From NCBI GenBank assembly GCA_030581615.1, contig JAKTTT010000022.1:1-64000 (forward strand): 64,000 nucleotides of DNA, given 5' to 3'. Within the stretch, counting starts at the first letter, position 1; each line of letters starts with the position of its first letter. The stretch comes from Alloascoidea africana. Lineage: Eukaryota; Ascomycota; Alloascoideomycetes; Alloascoideales; Alloascoideaceae. The notes under the pieces are model-generated. The model was not told where the DNA came from. It made no database searches and worked only from the letters and a program-made list of their open reading frames with translations. Shown here piece by piece: positions 40,360-49,629 of the stretch. Both the position numbers and the translations under genes were made by a program.

Positions 40360-42762
40360 TCACGACAGCACCACGCGGTTACCCTCCTCGTCACTCAACG
40401 GGCTGCCGCCCAGTGTTACCCGCCGCGCAGCCCGCCGCCCGACCCACTCGCCGGGACCCGGTCCCAGCGCCTGCTCCAGCGCCTGCTCCACCGCGCGTCC
40501 GCACGCCGCTAACCCGGACCGCGAACCGGGCAGCGTCCGTCGGCGCCCCGGCCCCACCGGGTCCCGTGGAACTGTACCCAGCACCGACTCCACGGCCTCG
40601 CGCTGGACCGCCAGCAGCTCCATCTTGGAGGCCTCCCGCCGGCAAACCAACCCGACCAGCTCTCGCAGCTGGTGGAGATCCCCAAGCAACCCGTTCGCAA
40701 ACTCCAGCAGCTCCTCGTTCTGCTCTTCCTGCTCAAAGTCGGCCGGTCGCTGCTGGGACACAAACACAGGCTCAAGCCGTTTGATCAGGCCGGCTCCTCG
40801 TTTCATCTCTTTTTTCAAAACCCAGTACCGGCAGATTTCAGATGCGAGCTCTTTCGACTTGGGCACAGCATTTTTGTTCAAGAATTTGACCAGGCTTTCG
40901 TAGATTATAAATGGCGGAATCGGTATTCCGGCCCTTGTTTTCCATTTTCTCCTTCGTGGCCCTTTCGCCGCGTCCCCATCTTTTTTCTTTGGTATCAAAC
41001 TGATTGTAACCTTTAGCGATGGTTTCCCGTTCGGCCTTGTAGATTTGATAACTGAAACTCTCCCGCCGGTTCCATTTGTCTGTTGCTGTTGGCGTGCCAG
41101 AAGCTTCTGTCCAAGCTCATAGTAGTGTTCCTGGGCAGCCAGTGTCTTTTGCACAACATTTCGCTGTTCTGCCCATTCGGGAGGACAATGCTTATCGCAG
41201 AACGTGCTCAATGGATAGGAATGCTCCAAAATGGCCTGGATTCCTTGCTCGACTTTCAAATACAGCCCTGCTCTTTGGGCACACGTAACATGATATGCTC
41301 GGAAACAGTTTTTGTTACAGCACTGGACACAAGCTCCCACCTTGCGCTTGCAAATGTAACAGATGAGCTTCCATCTCCCCTTGGGAATGCGCTCCAATCC
41401 CTCGATCGGCTCCATATATATGCTGTTTCCAAAAAACACTTCGGGAATCCATAAAGAACACGCCACATGAGCCCATCGACTATCCTCGGTCTGTTTGAAA
41501 GCCCCCGTTGTGTTCGGACAAAAGATACAATGCAGCTTTTTCTTTCTTGAAACCAGACACTTGCGACAAAGCCACTGGCCTTCCGGGATGAAAGGAACCC
41601 CGTAGCATTCTTGGTGAACGGCCATGTCACATCCATCACAAAAAATGATCGCGTTACTGTTATCGCATTCACTCTCGTTACAAATAGCACACGTTTGATC
41701 ATCTGAGACGTTTGTTGTTGTGTTTGTATTGGTGCCCGATAACGAGGTGGTGCCAGCACTTCTGTTGCCGTTCTCGTTGACCATGTCTCGTTCATTATTG
41801 ACTGCTATCCCATTTGTACCTGCACTTCCATTGGCTCCCTTGCGCACTTTTGGAGGCAGTTTTTTCTCAATCTCATACCATTCTTTCTCTAACAGTGTTA
41901 TTAGTGCCTCAAAGAGCTCGGGGCTGACCTCCAGGTCATTCTTTGTCAGTGAGGGCTGCACTGTTAATTGAGAGCTTCCATTGTTCAGCCTTCTCCGTTT
42001 ATTCAGCCCATTTAAAAAGTTCGAATCCTGTTCATCCATGTCGTATTCAATGGTAACTCTCCCGCTTGTCGCCATCTGAAACAGCGGGTTCGCTTCATTT
42101 CTTTGTGTTTTGCGCGGCGGAATCAAAACGAGTTGAACATCATCTTCTGGCACAGCTATTTCTTCCTCCTCTTCCTCCTCCATCGTGGGGCTATTTTCCA
42201 TGTTTATTCGACCTCGATTCCTCATAGCCAAATTAGCTCGAATATACTCATCCGAAATGCTAAAACCTTGTGTTTCTGGTCCGTTTCGTACCATTTGTAA
42301 AGCCTTTCCATCGTCATCTCCTCCTGTACGATGACGATTAGGGGTTGTTTCCTGGCTTGCCAAAGCTGGTGTCGTCACTTCAATTTCGTTTCCCACATGT
42401 TTGTGTGTTTCGTTATCTGTTTCCTTGGCTGTGTTATCGGTCCGGGCTTTATCGCGCGTTCTTAACCTCATCGACAAATCCGTTGAGCCTAAAGTGACAT
42501 TGTTCTTGGGCCCTGGGTCGCTACCCGTAACCTCAGAGTCCGTGGTAGCGTCTCTACTACCGTTCGCAACAACTATGCCCTCATTCTCGATCTTTCTACC
42601 GGTGATGAAGACTTTAAGAGGCTTTTCCGAGTCCAAATCAGGGTAAAGCTCTTCAAAGGGTATTTCTTCGCGCGGCTTCTGGGGCTCCAATGGCGCAGCC
42701 GAGCTGGTACGGACCACGCCAGATGTTCCTGCCAATGCACACAGTTTTTGCCTTCCTCTCAT
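40360..42762 (-). CDS. NTO1: NuA3 histone acetyltransferase subunit Nto1 (PHD protein)
   Basis: 800 residues (yeast Nto1 748). Central PHD finger at about 355-400 (CAICNESECDNSNAIIFCDG, MAVHQECYGVPFIPEGQWLC), then a zinc knuckle and extended PHD (CIFCPNTTGAFKQT, WAHVACSLWIPE, CYICKRKVGACVQCC, AYHVTCAQRAGLYL) up to about 530, the BRPF/Jade-type arrangement that binds histone H3. The N-terminus holds an EPL1-like stretch (EEIPFEELYPDL). Nto1 links Sas3 acetyltransferase to H3 tails in NuA3. The last 80 codons are much more GC-rich than the rest and Gly/Arg/Ala-rich, possibly a recent extension. Confidence 0.93.
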   Translation of the reverse strand: MRGRQKLCALAGTSGVVRTSSAAPLEPQKPREEIPFEELYPDLDSEKPLKVFITGRKIENEGIVVANGSRDATTDSEVTGSDPGPKNNVTLGSTDLSMRLRTRDKARTDNTAKETDNETHKHVGNEIEVTTPALASQETTPNRHRTGGDDDGKALQMVRNGPETQGFSISDEYIRANLAMRNRGRINMENSPTMEEEEEEEIAVPEDDVQLVLIPPRKTQRNEANPLFQMATSGRVTIEYDMDEQDSNFLNGLNKRRRLNNGSSQLTVQPSLTKNDLEVSPELFEALITLLEKEWYEIEKKLPPKVRKGANGSAGTNGIAVNNERDMVNENGNRSAGTTSLSGTNTNTTTNVSDDQTCAICNESECDNSNAIIFCDGCDMAVHQECYGVPFIPEGQWLCRKCLVSRKKKLHCIFCPNTTGAFKQTEDSRWAHVACSLWIPEVFFGNSIYMEPIEGLERIPKGRWKLICYICKRKVGACVQCCNKNCFRAYHVTCAQRAGLYLKVEQGIQAILEHSYPLSTFCDKHCPPEWAEQRNVVQKTLAAQEHYYELGQKLLARQQQQTNGTGGRVSVIKSTRPNGKPSLKVTISLIPKKKDGDAAKGPRRRKWKTRAGIPIPPFIIYESLVKFLNKNAVPKSKELASEICRYWVLKKEMKRGAGLIKRLEPVFVSQQRPADFEQEEQNEELLEFANGLLGDLHQLRELVGLVCRREASKMELLAVQREAVESVLGTVPRDPVGPGRRRTLPGSRSGLAACGRAVEQALEQALGPGPGEWVGRRAARRVTLGGSPLSDEEGNRVVLS

Positions 42763-43693
42763 GTATTCTGTCCGTGTAGTGTGCTTGCGCTACAAAAGAT
42801 AAGGAGGCAACACGAACAAGGGCTTGCACTAGCAGAGTTGGAGTTAAAAGAGCGTGCGTGCCGTGATTGTGGGCTTTGGCGGTGTAGTGTTGTTAGAGCG
42901 CAACCCCAATTTTTCCCCAGCATGTATTCTCTATTATACTGATACAGCGAAATGTCAAAAACAGAAAATAATATAAATATAGAATAGCAAGCTGTTTTGG
43001 CTATAAAAAAAAAAGGCTCAACAGCGTATATGATAATAGTAATAATAGTAGTAATCCATCGTGCGTGTAACAATGCCAACGAGAACGAGAAAAGTAGTAA
43101 CCTAAGTTGAGTTTGTCATAATCTGTTTCCTTTACTTGCAATTCATTCCTCATCCAATGCTTCTTGCTGTGGCTTTTCAAAGGCAAAGAAATACCAAAAA
43201 AAAACAAAAAAACAAAAAAAAATAAAGAATTAACCATTGTCTGAACGTTCAAACCAACTGATTATTGCACATTTATGGGCACATCAAAAAAGGCAATATA
43301 TGGGATGACGGTTTCAACCTGATACATTCAAAAACGCTAAAAATGTAACAAAAACATGGGACCCCAGTGACTCGATAAATCAATCAATGAATAATGTAAA
43401 CGCAACCAGAGAAGGCCAAAAAATGGGAAAAAAGTGATGTTAATGGAGAAACCAAGGTAAAGTCGACCGAAAAAAATCAGTGATATAGAGGGAACGTCGA
43501 TAACAGAGAGGCAAAGCAAAAAAAATAATAGCAATAAGAGGTCGCAGCAATTTCTTTCTTTTTCTTTTTTCCTTCCTTCAACAAGCCGCAAATGAATGAG
43601 GCAAACAAATCAAATCAAATTTCATTTGCAGTATCCATAAAACAAAAAAACGAAACAGAACAATGGGGGAAAAAAACCTCATCCAAGCATTTT
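42763..43693. other. Intergenic region upstream of NTO1
   Basis: 931 bp of A/T-rich sequence with A runs, holding the NTO1 promoter and the 3' flank of the bHLH gene. No supported gene or RNA. Confidence 0.5.
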
Positions 43694-45142
43694 TCATACA
43701 ATGGTGTTTCTCTGGCGTCGAGATAACTCACTCTCGAATCGATCCAAATCATCAATGTTATCAAAATCCGTCGAGGCTGCAGTTCCAGTGCCTGTTATTC
43801 CACTCAAGCTTGGATCAACAACCGGCATGTTTCTGTTCCCATTGTTGTTGTTGTTGTTGTTGCTATTGACCTCACCGATGATACTGGAATCGGGGAAAAA
43901 CACGTCTTCCTGTTTCGGAATAATGTATTGTGAAAAGCTTTCGGTATTGGGATCAACGGCAAACCCAGTGGCACCTAGTTGCTCTTGTTTGATGGTGCCA
44001 ATGCTGGCAGGCACGCGTCGGAGTTGTCCCGCTGAGGAACCCCCGAGTCCTCTCAACTTTTCGATTTTTGATCGTAGTTCTGCTTCTTTTTGTCTCTGCA
44101 ACTCCACAATGTTCTGCAGAAACTGGATGTATTCGACCGTCTTTGTGAGAATTGTGCCCTTATTAGGCTTTGAACTGTCTTTCCCGCCAGTCTCACCATT
44201 ACTACCGCTGTTGAGAAGCACTGGGGGTACGAGCTCACCCAGTTCGCGTATACGTTCCTTGATATTGTCTCGTCTTCTTCGCTCCACCGCGTTATGAAAT
44301 TCCCGCCTTCGTTTGGCTTTTTCTTCCTTCGTCAGATTGCGAACGTTTGTGGTTTGATGTGTGCTATTTGTGCTACCACCGCTGCTGACTCCGGCACCAG
44401 CTCCTGCTCCAGCTGATGCTGCTGCCGCCGCTGCTGCTGCTGCACTAGTTCTGGATCCCGTGGGGAGTGCCCCCATCATGGTTCCACCAGCACTGGACTG
44501 TCTGTTTTGATTTGGCAATGTCATTGGAGACAGAGGATACTGGGAAGGGCTCGTGAGCCCTTCTGGATCAAAAGGTGGCGGGGATGTGTAAGCAGAGTCG
44601 CCGGTTGTCAGCAATGGATTCCCCAGGCCAGGCGGAGAAAAGAACTGGGGGCTGTGGAGAGACGAGAGGGTAGGCGGAGAGTGGTAGTCATAACCACTGC
44701 CCAGGCCAAGGTTATCGTGGAGGTCGTTAGGGTTTGAAAGCACTTTTGTGAGTAAAGAGTCGTCGAATGAGCCTGGGATGCCGATGGGAGAAGTGGACAG
44801 CGGCGATCTGCTGGACATGTAGCCCGCGGAAGGGCTGTTAAACTGGTTCATCATGGGAGGCGGTGACCGCGTGGGGCTCTGGCCATATATGGGGATGGAG
44901 CGGTCTGTGCCCATGGACAGAGCGGCGTTGGGATCTTCGTGGCCGCCGCTGATTCTTCGTGAATCAACACCAGAGACGGAGCTGGGAGGGCCAAAGGCCA
45001 GGGCCAGTTTCTGGTGCGGCAGGAGGTCGTCTGTGCCATACTGCGGAGGCATCATGAAGTTGGAGGAGTAGGCCGCGGCGTCTGTGCTAGCGGGAGGCGA
45101 CTTTCTGAGCGACGATGGGTCCTTTCTGTGGATACTGTCCAT
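43694..45142 (-). CDS. RTG3: bHLH transcription factor, Rtg3-like
   Basis: 482 residues from the ATG at 45142; the frame is open further upstream but reads as promoter. The N-terminal half is Ser/Pro-rich with poly-Ala and Gly-Ala runs. The bHLH at about 280-350 starts with EFHNAVERRRRDNIKERIRE, having the His-Glu-Arg triad that reads CANNTG-type boxes, a loop of variable Ser/Gly sequence, and helix 2 KGTILTKTVEYIQFLQ running into a coiled heptad region. The block HNAVERRRR...IRELG...VPP plus PNKG.IL.KTVEY is that of Rtg3, which with Rtg1 drives mitochondrial retrograde genes. Poly-Asn and a C-terminal acidic FDNIDDLDRFE segment follow. Assignment to Rtg3 is by family resemblance. Confidence 0.82.
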   Translation of the reverse strand: MDSIHRKDPSSLRKSPPASTDAAAYSSNFMMPPQYGTDDLLPHQKLALAFGPPSSVSGVDSRRISGGHEDPNAALSMGTDRSIPIYGQSPTRSPPPMMNQFNSPSAGYMSSRSPLSTSPIGIPGSFDDSLLTKVLSNPNDLHDNLGLGSGYDYHSPPTLSSLHSPQFFSPPGLGNPLLTTGDSAYTSPPPFDPEGLTSPSQYPLSPMTLPNQNRQSSAGGTMMGALPTGSRTSAAAAAAAAASAGAGAGAGVSSGGSTNSTHQTTNVRNLTKEEKAKRRREFHNAVERRRRDNIKERIRELGELVPPVLLNSGSNGETGGKDSSKPNKGTILTKTVEYIQFLQNIVELQRQKEAELRSKIEKLRGLGGSSAGQLRRVPASIGTIKQEQLGATGFAVDPNTESFSQYIIPKQEDVFFPDSSIIGEVNSNNNNNNNGNRNMPVVDPSLSGITGTGTAASTDFDNIDDLDRFESELSRRQRNTIV

Positions 45143-45205
45143 GTCCCTTGGATTGGCATTGGGGGCAGCCACGAAGGAGCAAAATGCCAAAGCGAGAGAT
45201 GGAGG

Positions 45206-45264
45206 CGGGTGCACGGGTGTAGCCACAACATGCAACATGCACAACATGCAACATGTGTAACATG
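45206..45264 (-). promoter_or_regulatory. GGGTGCACGGGTGT element and AACATG repeats upstream of RTG3-like gene
   Basis: The 15-mer CGGGTGCACGGGTGT (45206-45220) lies 63 bp before the start codon, the same distance as in PKC1. Immediately upstream five copies of AACATG occur in 38 bp (45227-45264). Confidence 0.55.
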
Positions 45265-46205
45265 TCCGTGGAATGTGATTGAATGGATGGCACTGCTGGA
45301 ACCCAGCTGGGTTCCAAAGAGCTCGGCTGCTCTTGTCCTTGGCATGTGTGACACCAGTTTCCCGGCTGTGGTGGAATTGCTGTGGGGACAATGGAGAGGA
45401 ATGGGCCAGAAGACTCGAGCAGGTCTGCTAGTGTTGCCGGTCTTCGTTCAACAGCCAGCTAAATGAACATGTCGACCAGAAGGCGTCCGTGTCGTTCTGG
45501 AGAACAGGATGTGAGTGCTGTTCTGTTCTGCTCTGTTCTGCTCTGGAGCCAAGTGCTGAGCTCCGTGGATTTTCTGGGTGCGGCGCTCTCGTTTCCAGAA
45601 CGGCTAATCTACTCCATCTCTCCGGTATCCCCGAGACTCGAGACTCGAGCTTAAAGCCATTTTCTGACTGTTCCTGGCTGAACCAGCCGTCTTGTCGGTG
45701 CGATTGCACAAGCCGTGGATGGGTGTCGATGCTGGCACTCATGCCCACGGCTCTGATGGTTCTGTGACACAGGTGCCGTGGCCAATGCTGACGCCTATGC
45801 CAGAATCTGACAGGAGAAAAGGCTGTCTACGTTTCTGTTTCTGTTTCTGGCTCCGGGACAAATGCTTCAGGAAACCCCCATTGTGAAGCCCTGTCAAAGG
45901 GCCCAACAAAGATGTGCGCCCCGAGATCCTGGCCGTCTGCTGAAACTGGCTCTCCGTGAAAGGCCCGTTCCTCGCACGCTTGGGCCTCCCGTCCAGGCCC
46001 ATACCAGCTGCTGGAGCCTGGAGCCTGGAGCCCACCTCCTCGTCCGCCAACATTGGGATCGGCGCACCCGGGCGACACCATCATCTAGAATCAAATTTTG
46101 CTATATCATCAGCCCTCCTCGCTCTCTCGCTCTCTCGCTCTCTCGCTCTCCTTCTTCCCTCCCAGACCCCCAGTAAGGCCCTCCCTCGCCGTCCCCGTCC
46201 TCGCC
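45265..46205. other. Divergent promoter region of the RTG3-like and PCL-like genes
   Basis: About 940 bp, GC-richer than average, with no convincing gene. It ends with a CTCGCTCT tandem repeat (46118-46151) 55 bp before the cyclin start codon, a pyrimidine-rich tract often found before yeast start codons. Confidence 0.5.
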
Positions 46206-47807
46206 ATGTCGGTGGTCTCCGATAGCTATGTTCTCGAGCTGTTCGTGCGCTCCCCCGTGACGCCGCAGATGATCGCGACCCTGGTCTCCACATGCCACAC
46301 CGTCATCTACTGCGAACAGCCCAGCCCGTCTGCCAACGCCTACCCGTCGCCGCCCCAGTCGCCGCTGGCCTGTAGTATCGACCCTGTCCGTGGCACGAAA
46401 GCGAAAGCCCGCGGTGACCCCAGCCGCCTCAAAATGCCGTCCCTGACCCAGTTCATAACTCGCCTGGTGAAGCTGTCCAACGTCCAGACCCCTACCCTTG
46501 TCTCCTCGCTGGTCTATCTCCAGAGACTCAGAATGAGACTGCCCCCGAACGCAAGGGGCCTGCCATGTACTCTCCATCGCGTCTTCCTCTCCTGTCTCAT
46601 GCTCGTGGCAAAGAGACTGAACGATTCCTCTCCAATGAACAAGCACTGGGCAAGCTACACAAACGGCCTCTTCACTGTTTCCGAGGTAAACCTCATGGAG
46701 AGACAACTGTTGCTTTTGCTGGACTGGAACTTGCGAATTGAAAATGAGGACCTGTACGATTGCCTATCTTGTTTCCTTGTCCCGCTTAAACATCGTCTCA
46801 AGGCAGAAGCAACAACTCGCTATATCCAAAGGTTGAATTGGGACACTGACACTTGCCTTCAAAATGACCTCAAGAATTTGAAAAACGAAAGAAACGCAAT
46901 ACGATATAGATCTATGAGAATCGTTTCTCCTTCGTCATTGTCATCATTGTCATCATCATCATCATCATGCTCTCCCGCTAATGTCCTCACCTCTCAACGG
47001 TTACAAACCCGTCCTCGCTCCATGATTCTTCCAACCAGCCAGCAGCAGACCTTTGATACCGGCACCAAATGTACTAGAGGCAAGTCTCTTCGATCAACTT
47101 CAACGCCAATTCATCTACGCCAACAGGTCCTCCAAAACAATACCAAATCTGGGGAGATACACCTGTCGAACACGAATGCCCACAGTAGAAAGCGAACAAG
47201 CAAAGATGATTCCTTTACGTTTCTGTTCCCCAATGTTCAAGAATCAGATGCGAAAACTCTTTCTCCTTATTCCCAATTTCGAGAACTAGGAGATTATAAC
47301 AGCTACGGAAATGGCTCTAATTCGTTCTCATCACTCACGTCTGCCTCTTCCAAACTGCACATGGGAAGTGCAGTAACTCCTTCAAGCAGTTTGTCCCATC
47401 TCAAGTATCCAACCACCAGCATCAGCATCGGCTATGAAGAGACCAGTGCATCTCAACCGTCATCTTCAAACTTGCTGGCATACCAACAGAGAAAGCAAAG
47501 ACGGACCCAACTATTTGAAAATCATGAAGATGGTGAATACAAATACTCTGTTCAGAAAAAGCCAACCCGGAAAAGATCCTCCCGTGTACAGGCTCCTGAC
47601 AGGCTCCCCATTGCTCAACATGAAAGAGAATCTGGTTACAACCGTGTTAGAGACAGAGAGCCCACATTGGGGACTACAAACCTGCTAAGACGAGAACTCA
47701 AATCAACCACTCAATACCACAAGAGCCAACAGAGTCCGAATGTCTTGGATCCAAACGACGATCTAATACAGACAAAGTTGAGGGCGCTTGAATTGATACG
47801 GATGTAA
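46206..47807 (+). CDS. Pho85-type cyclin (Pcl1/Pcl2-like)
   Basis: 533 residues from the ATG at 46206 (MSVVSDSYV). The cyclin box spans about 80-195: ITRLVKLSNVQTPTLVSSLV, YLQRLRMRLPP, TLHRVFLSCLMLVAKRLNDS, KHWASYTNGLF, LMERQLLLLLDWNLRI. The KRLNDSSPMNKHWASY block is diagnostic for cyclins of the Pcl family, which direct Pho85 to G1, polarity and nutrient substrates. The C-terminal 340 residues are Ser/Asn/Arg-rich and unstructured, longer than in Pcl1 (279 residues), closer in size to Pcl-family members with long tails. Which Pcl it equals cannot be told. Confidence 0.88.
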   Translation: MSVVSDSYVLELFVRSPVTPQMIATLVSTCHTVIYCEQPSPSANAYPSPPQSPLACSIDPVRGTKAKARGDPSRLKMPSLTQFITRLVKLSNVQTPTLVSSLVYLQRLRMRLPPNARGLPCTLHRVFLSCLMLVAKRLNDSSPMNKHWASYTNGLFTVSEVNLMERQLLLLLDWNLRIENEDLYDCLSCFLVPLKHRLKAEATTRYIQRLNWDTDTCLQNDLKNLKNERNAIRYRSMRIVSPSSLSSLSSSSSSCSPANVLTSQRLQTRPRSMILPTSQQQTFDTGTKCTRGKSLRSTSTPIHLRQQVLQNNTKSGEIHLSNTNAHSRKRTSKDDSFTFLFPNVQESDAKTLSPYSQFRELGDYNSYGNGSNSFSSLTSASSKLHMGSAVTPSSSLSHLKYPTTSISIGYEETSASQPSSSNLLAYQQRKQRRTQLFENHEDGEYKYSVQKKPTRKRSSRVQAPDRLPIAQHERESGYNRVRDREPTLGTTNLLRRELKSTTQYHKSQQSPNVLDPNDDLIQTKLRALELIRM

Positions 47808-48739
47808 ATACCAGAACCAAAGGAGGCACTACACATGATTATGCTCCAAAATCTAAATGTTTTTGTACTTTCTTCTCTACAAATTATGTCATTTCTTATA
47901 TTTCAGCGTCTAGGTTTTTCATCGCTTATTCTAACCCGCTGTTTCATTTTTCCTAGCTTTTGTTCTTTGTTTTTGTTATCTACTGGTTTTTGCATGACCA
48001 ATACTCATGGAATGCATGGCGTGAACAGATTACTTTTCTTCTAACCCACCTCTTATATTTTTGTTTCCATTTGGCATCTTACTTTTTTTTTTTTTTCTCC
48101 CCTTCCCACTGTGTGCTATATGTTGATGGGTCTCGCTATGTTTCATTTCATTTTATCCATTTTCATCTCTTTCATGCCTTGCGTTATAGCTATGTTATTC
48201 GTTACCACCCAGAGAATGAGACCCCAGAATTCTTTTTTAAACATTTTAAACATCGCTGTCCCCTTGTCTTTAGCTTAGCATTTTCTCAAGGTTATCTAGG
48301 GCAAATTAACGTCCATGTTTATGTTATCTTTTGTTATTAATAGCTTGTTTCTTTCTTTTCGGTTGTACATTGGTATAGAATGAGTTTGATTGGTGCTTTG
48401 AAACATCTGGAAAGATCATGTCTCCATTCCTTTGTAGAAGAAGCAATGCTCAAACAAAAGGCCCATGACTTGCTAAATTCTGCCCAGAACCCGCAGACGT
48501 GATATGATGATAGGTCCTTTTTGTGACTGTCCCTTTCGAGATGAGGCATCTGGTGCTCCCACCATGAAAGCAACAAGGCTTTCGAATAGAAAAGTTTCAT
48601 GGCGATTCACATTATACAGCATCGAATTCATGGATGACCTACAGAGCGCAGATCGGGTTCGGCACCATTAAGTACACCAAATAACGCTATATACTATGGA
48701 GATCTACAGCCGGAGTCCCTGTATAATAGTGCCATTACA
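47808..48739. other. Convergent intergenic region, T-rich
   Basis: 932 bp between the PCL-like and HNT1 stop codons, with long T and C/T runs around 48065-48110. No supported gene. Confidence 0.5.
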
Positions 48740-49285
48740 CTATAGACTTGAAGAGTCGTCCTGCTTTTGGATGGTATCCACCAGTTTCTTATGTAGCTCT
48801 TCCAGTTCCTCCTTCGTAGTCTGTACTTGCGGCCATCCAACCCCCAATCCCGTTTCAGCATCTCTCTTCGGAATGACATGGAAATGAACATGGTCAACGA
48901 CCTGGTGAGCAATGCTCCCGTTATTTTGCAGGATATTGTAGCCCTCGCCATCCAAACCCTCCCTATCGTTCCCGCTCAATTCCAACGCAACAGCGACTTT
49001 CTTCGCCACACCAAGAATATCCGTGAGATACTCGTCCGGAACATTGTGCAGCCTGGCTCCGTGATACTTGGGAATGACGAGCGCGTGTCCTTTTGCCGTG
49101 GGCTGGATGTCCAGAAACGCAAACGACTTTGCGGTCTCAAACAGCTTCAGAGATGGAATCTCGCCTGCACACACAACTTGCCGTTAGCAAAAAACGGACT
49201 CTGCCACACGCCAGTATTTACTCTACACACCTTTGATGATCTTGCAAAAGATGCACGAGGCTCGGAGGTGCAATTGCGATGCCAT
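48740..49285 (-). CDS. HNT1: HIT-family adenosine 5'-monophosphoramidase Hnt1
   Basis: Exons 49231-49285 and 48740-49164 (66-bp intron, donor GTGTGT, acceptor GTGCAG) join at KIIKG-EIPSLKL in frame, giving 159 residues (yeast Hnt1 158). Zinc-type cysteines in CIFCK start the domain; FLDIQPTAKGHALVIPKYHG and the catalytic histidine triad in DHVHFHVIP (about 106-114) complete it. The enzyme hydrolyses AMP-lysine and similar phosphoramidates in cytosol or nucleus. It is divergent from the mucin-like gene. Confidence 0.95.
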
Positions 49286-49629
49286 TGGATTCTGATCTAG
49301 TAGATTTTTGTCCCTTGCGATTCTGCTCGATTCTCAAATTTGGGAACCGCCGAGGGGTGGCTGGGTGATAGGATGTGTTGCTGTGCCAACGGCGTGTCTG
49401 CTGCGTGTCTGCTGCGTGTACGCAGCGAAGTTTCCTAATACGGCATTTCTGCATATGCACAGCGTGCGTTCAGGAAGTATCTGTGATTTGTGATATTTTT
49501 ATCTTTCCAGAGACCTCTTTTTCTTCTCCTTTTCTTTTCTTTTCTTCTCTTCTCTCCCTTTCCATACTCGTCTTCTTCGCTCGCTAGCCACTTGCTATAG
49601 ATCCCGGAACACTCACTCTGGCCCTGCAA
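49286..49629. promoter_or_regulatory. Divergent promoter HNT1 / mucin-like gene
   Basis: 344 bp containing a directly repeated GTCTGCTGCGTGT (near 49397-49420) and a long pyrimidine tract at 49500-49565 before the mucin-like start codon. Confidence 0.4.
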
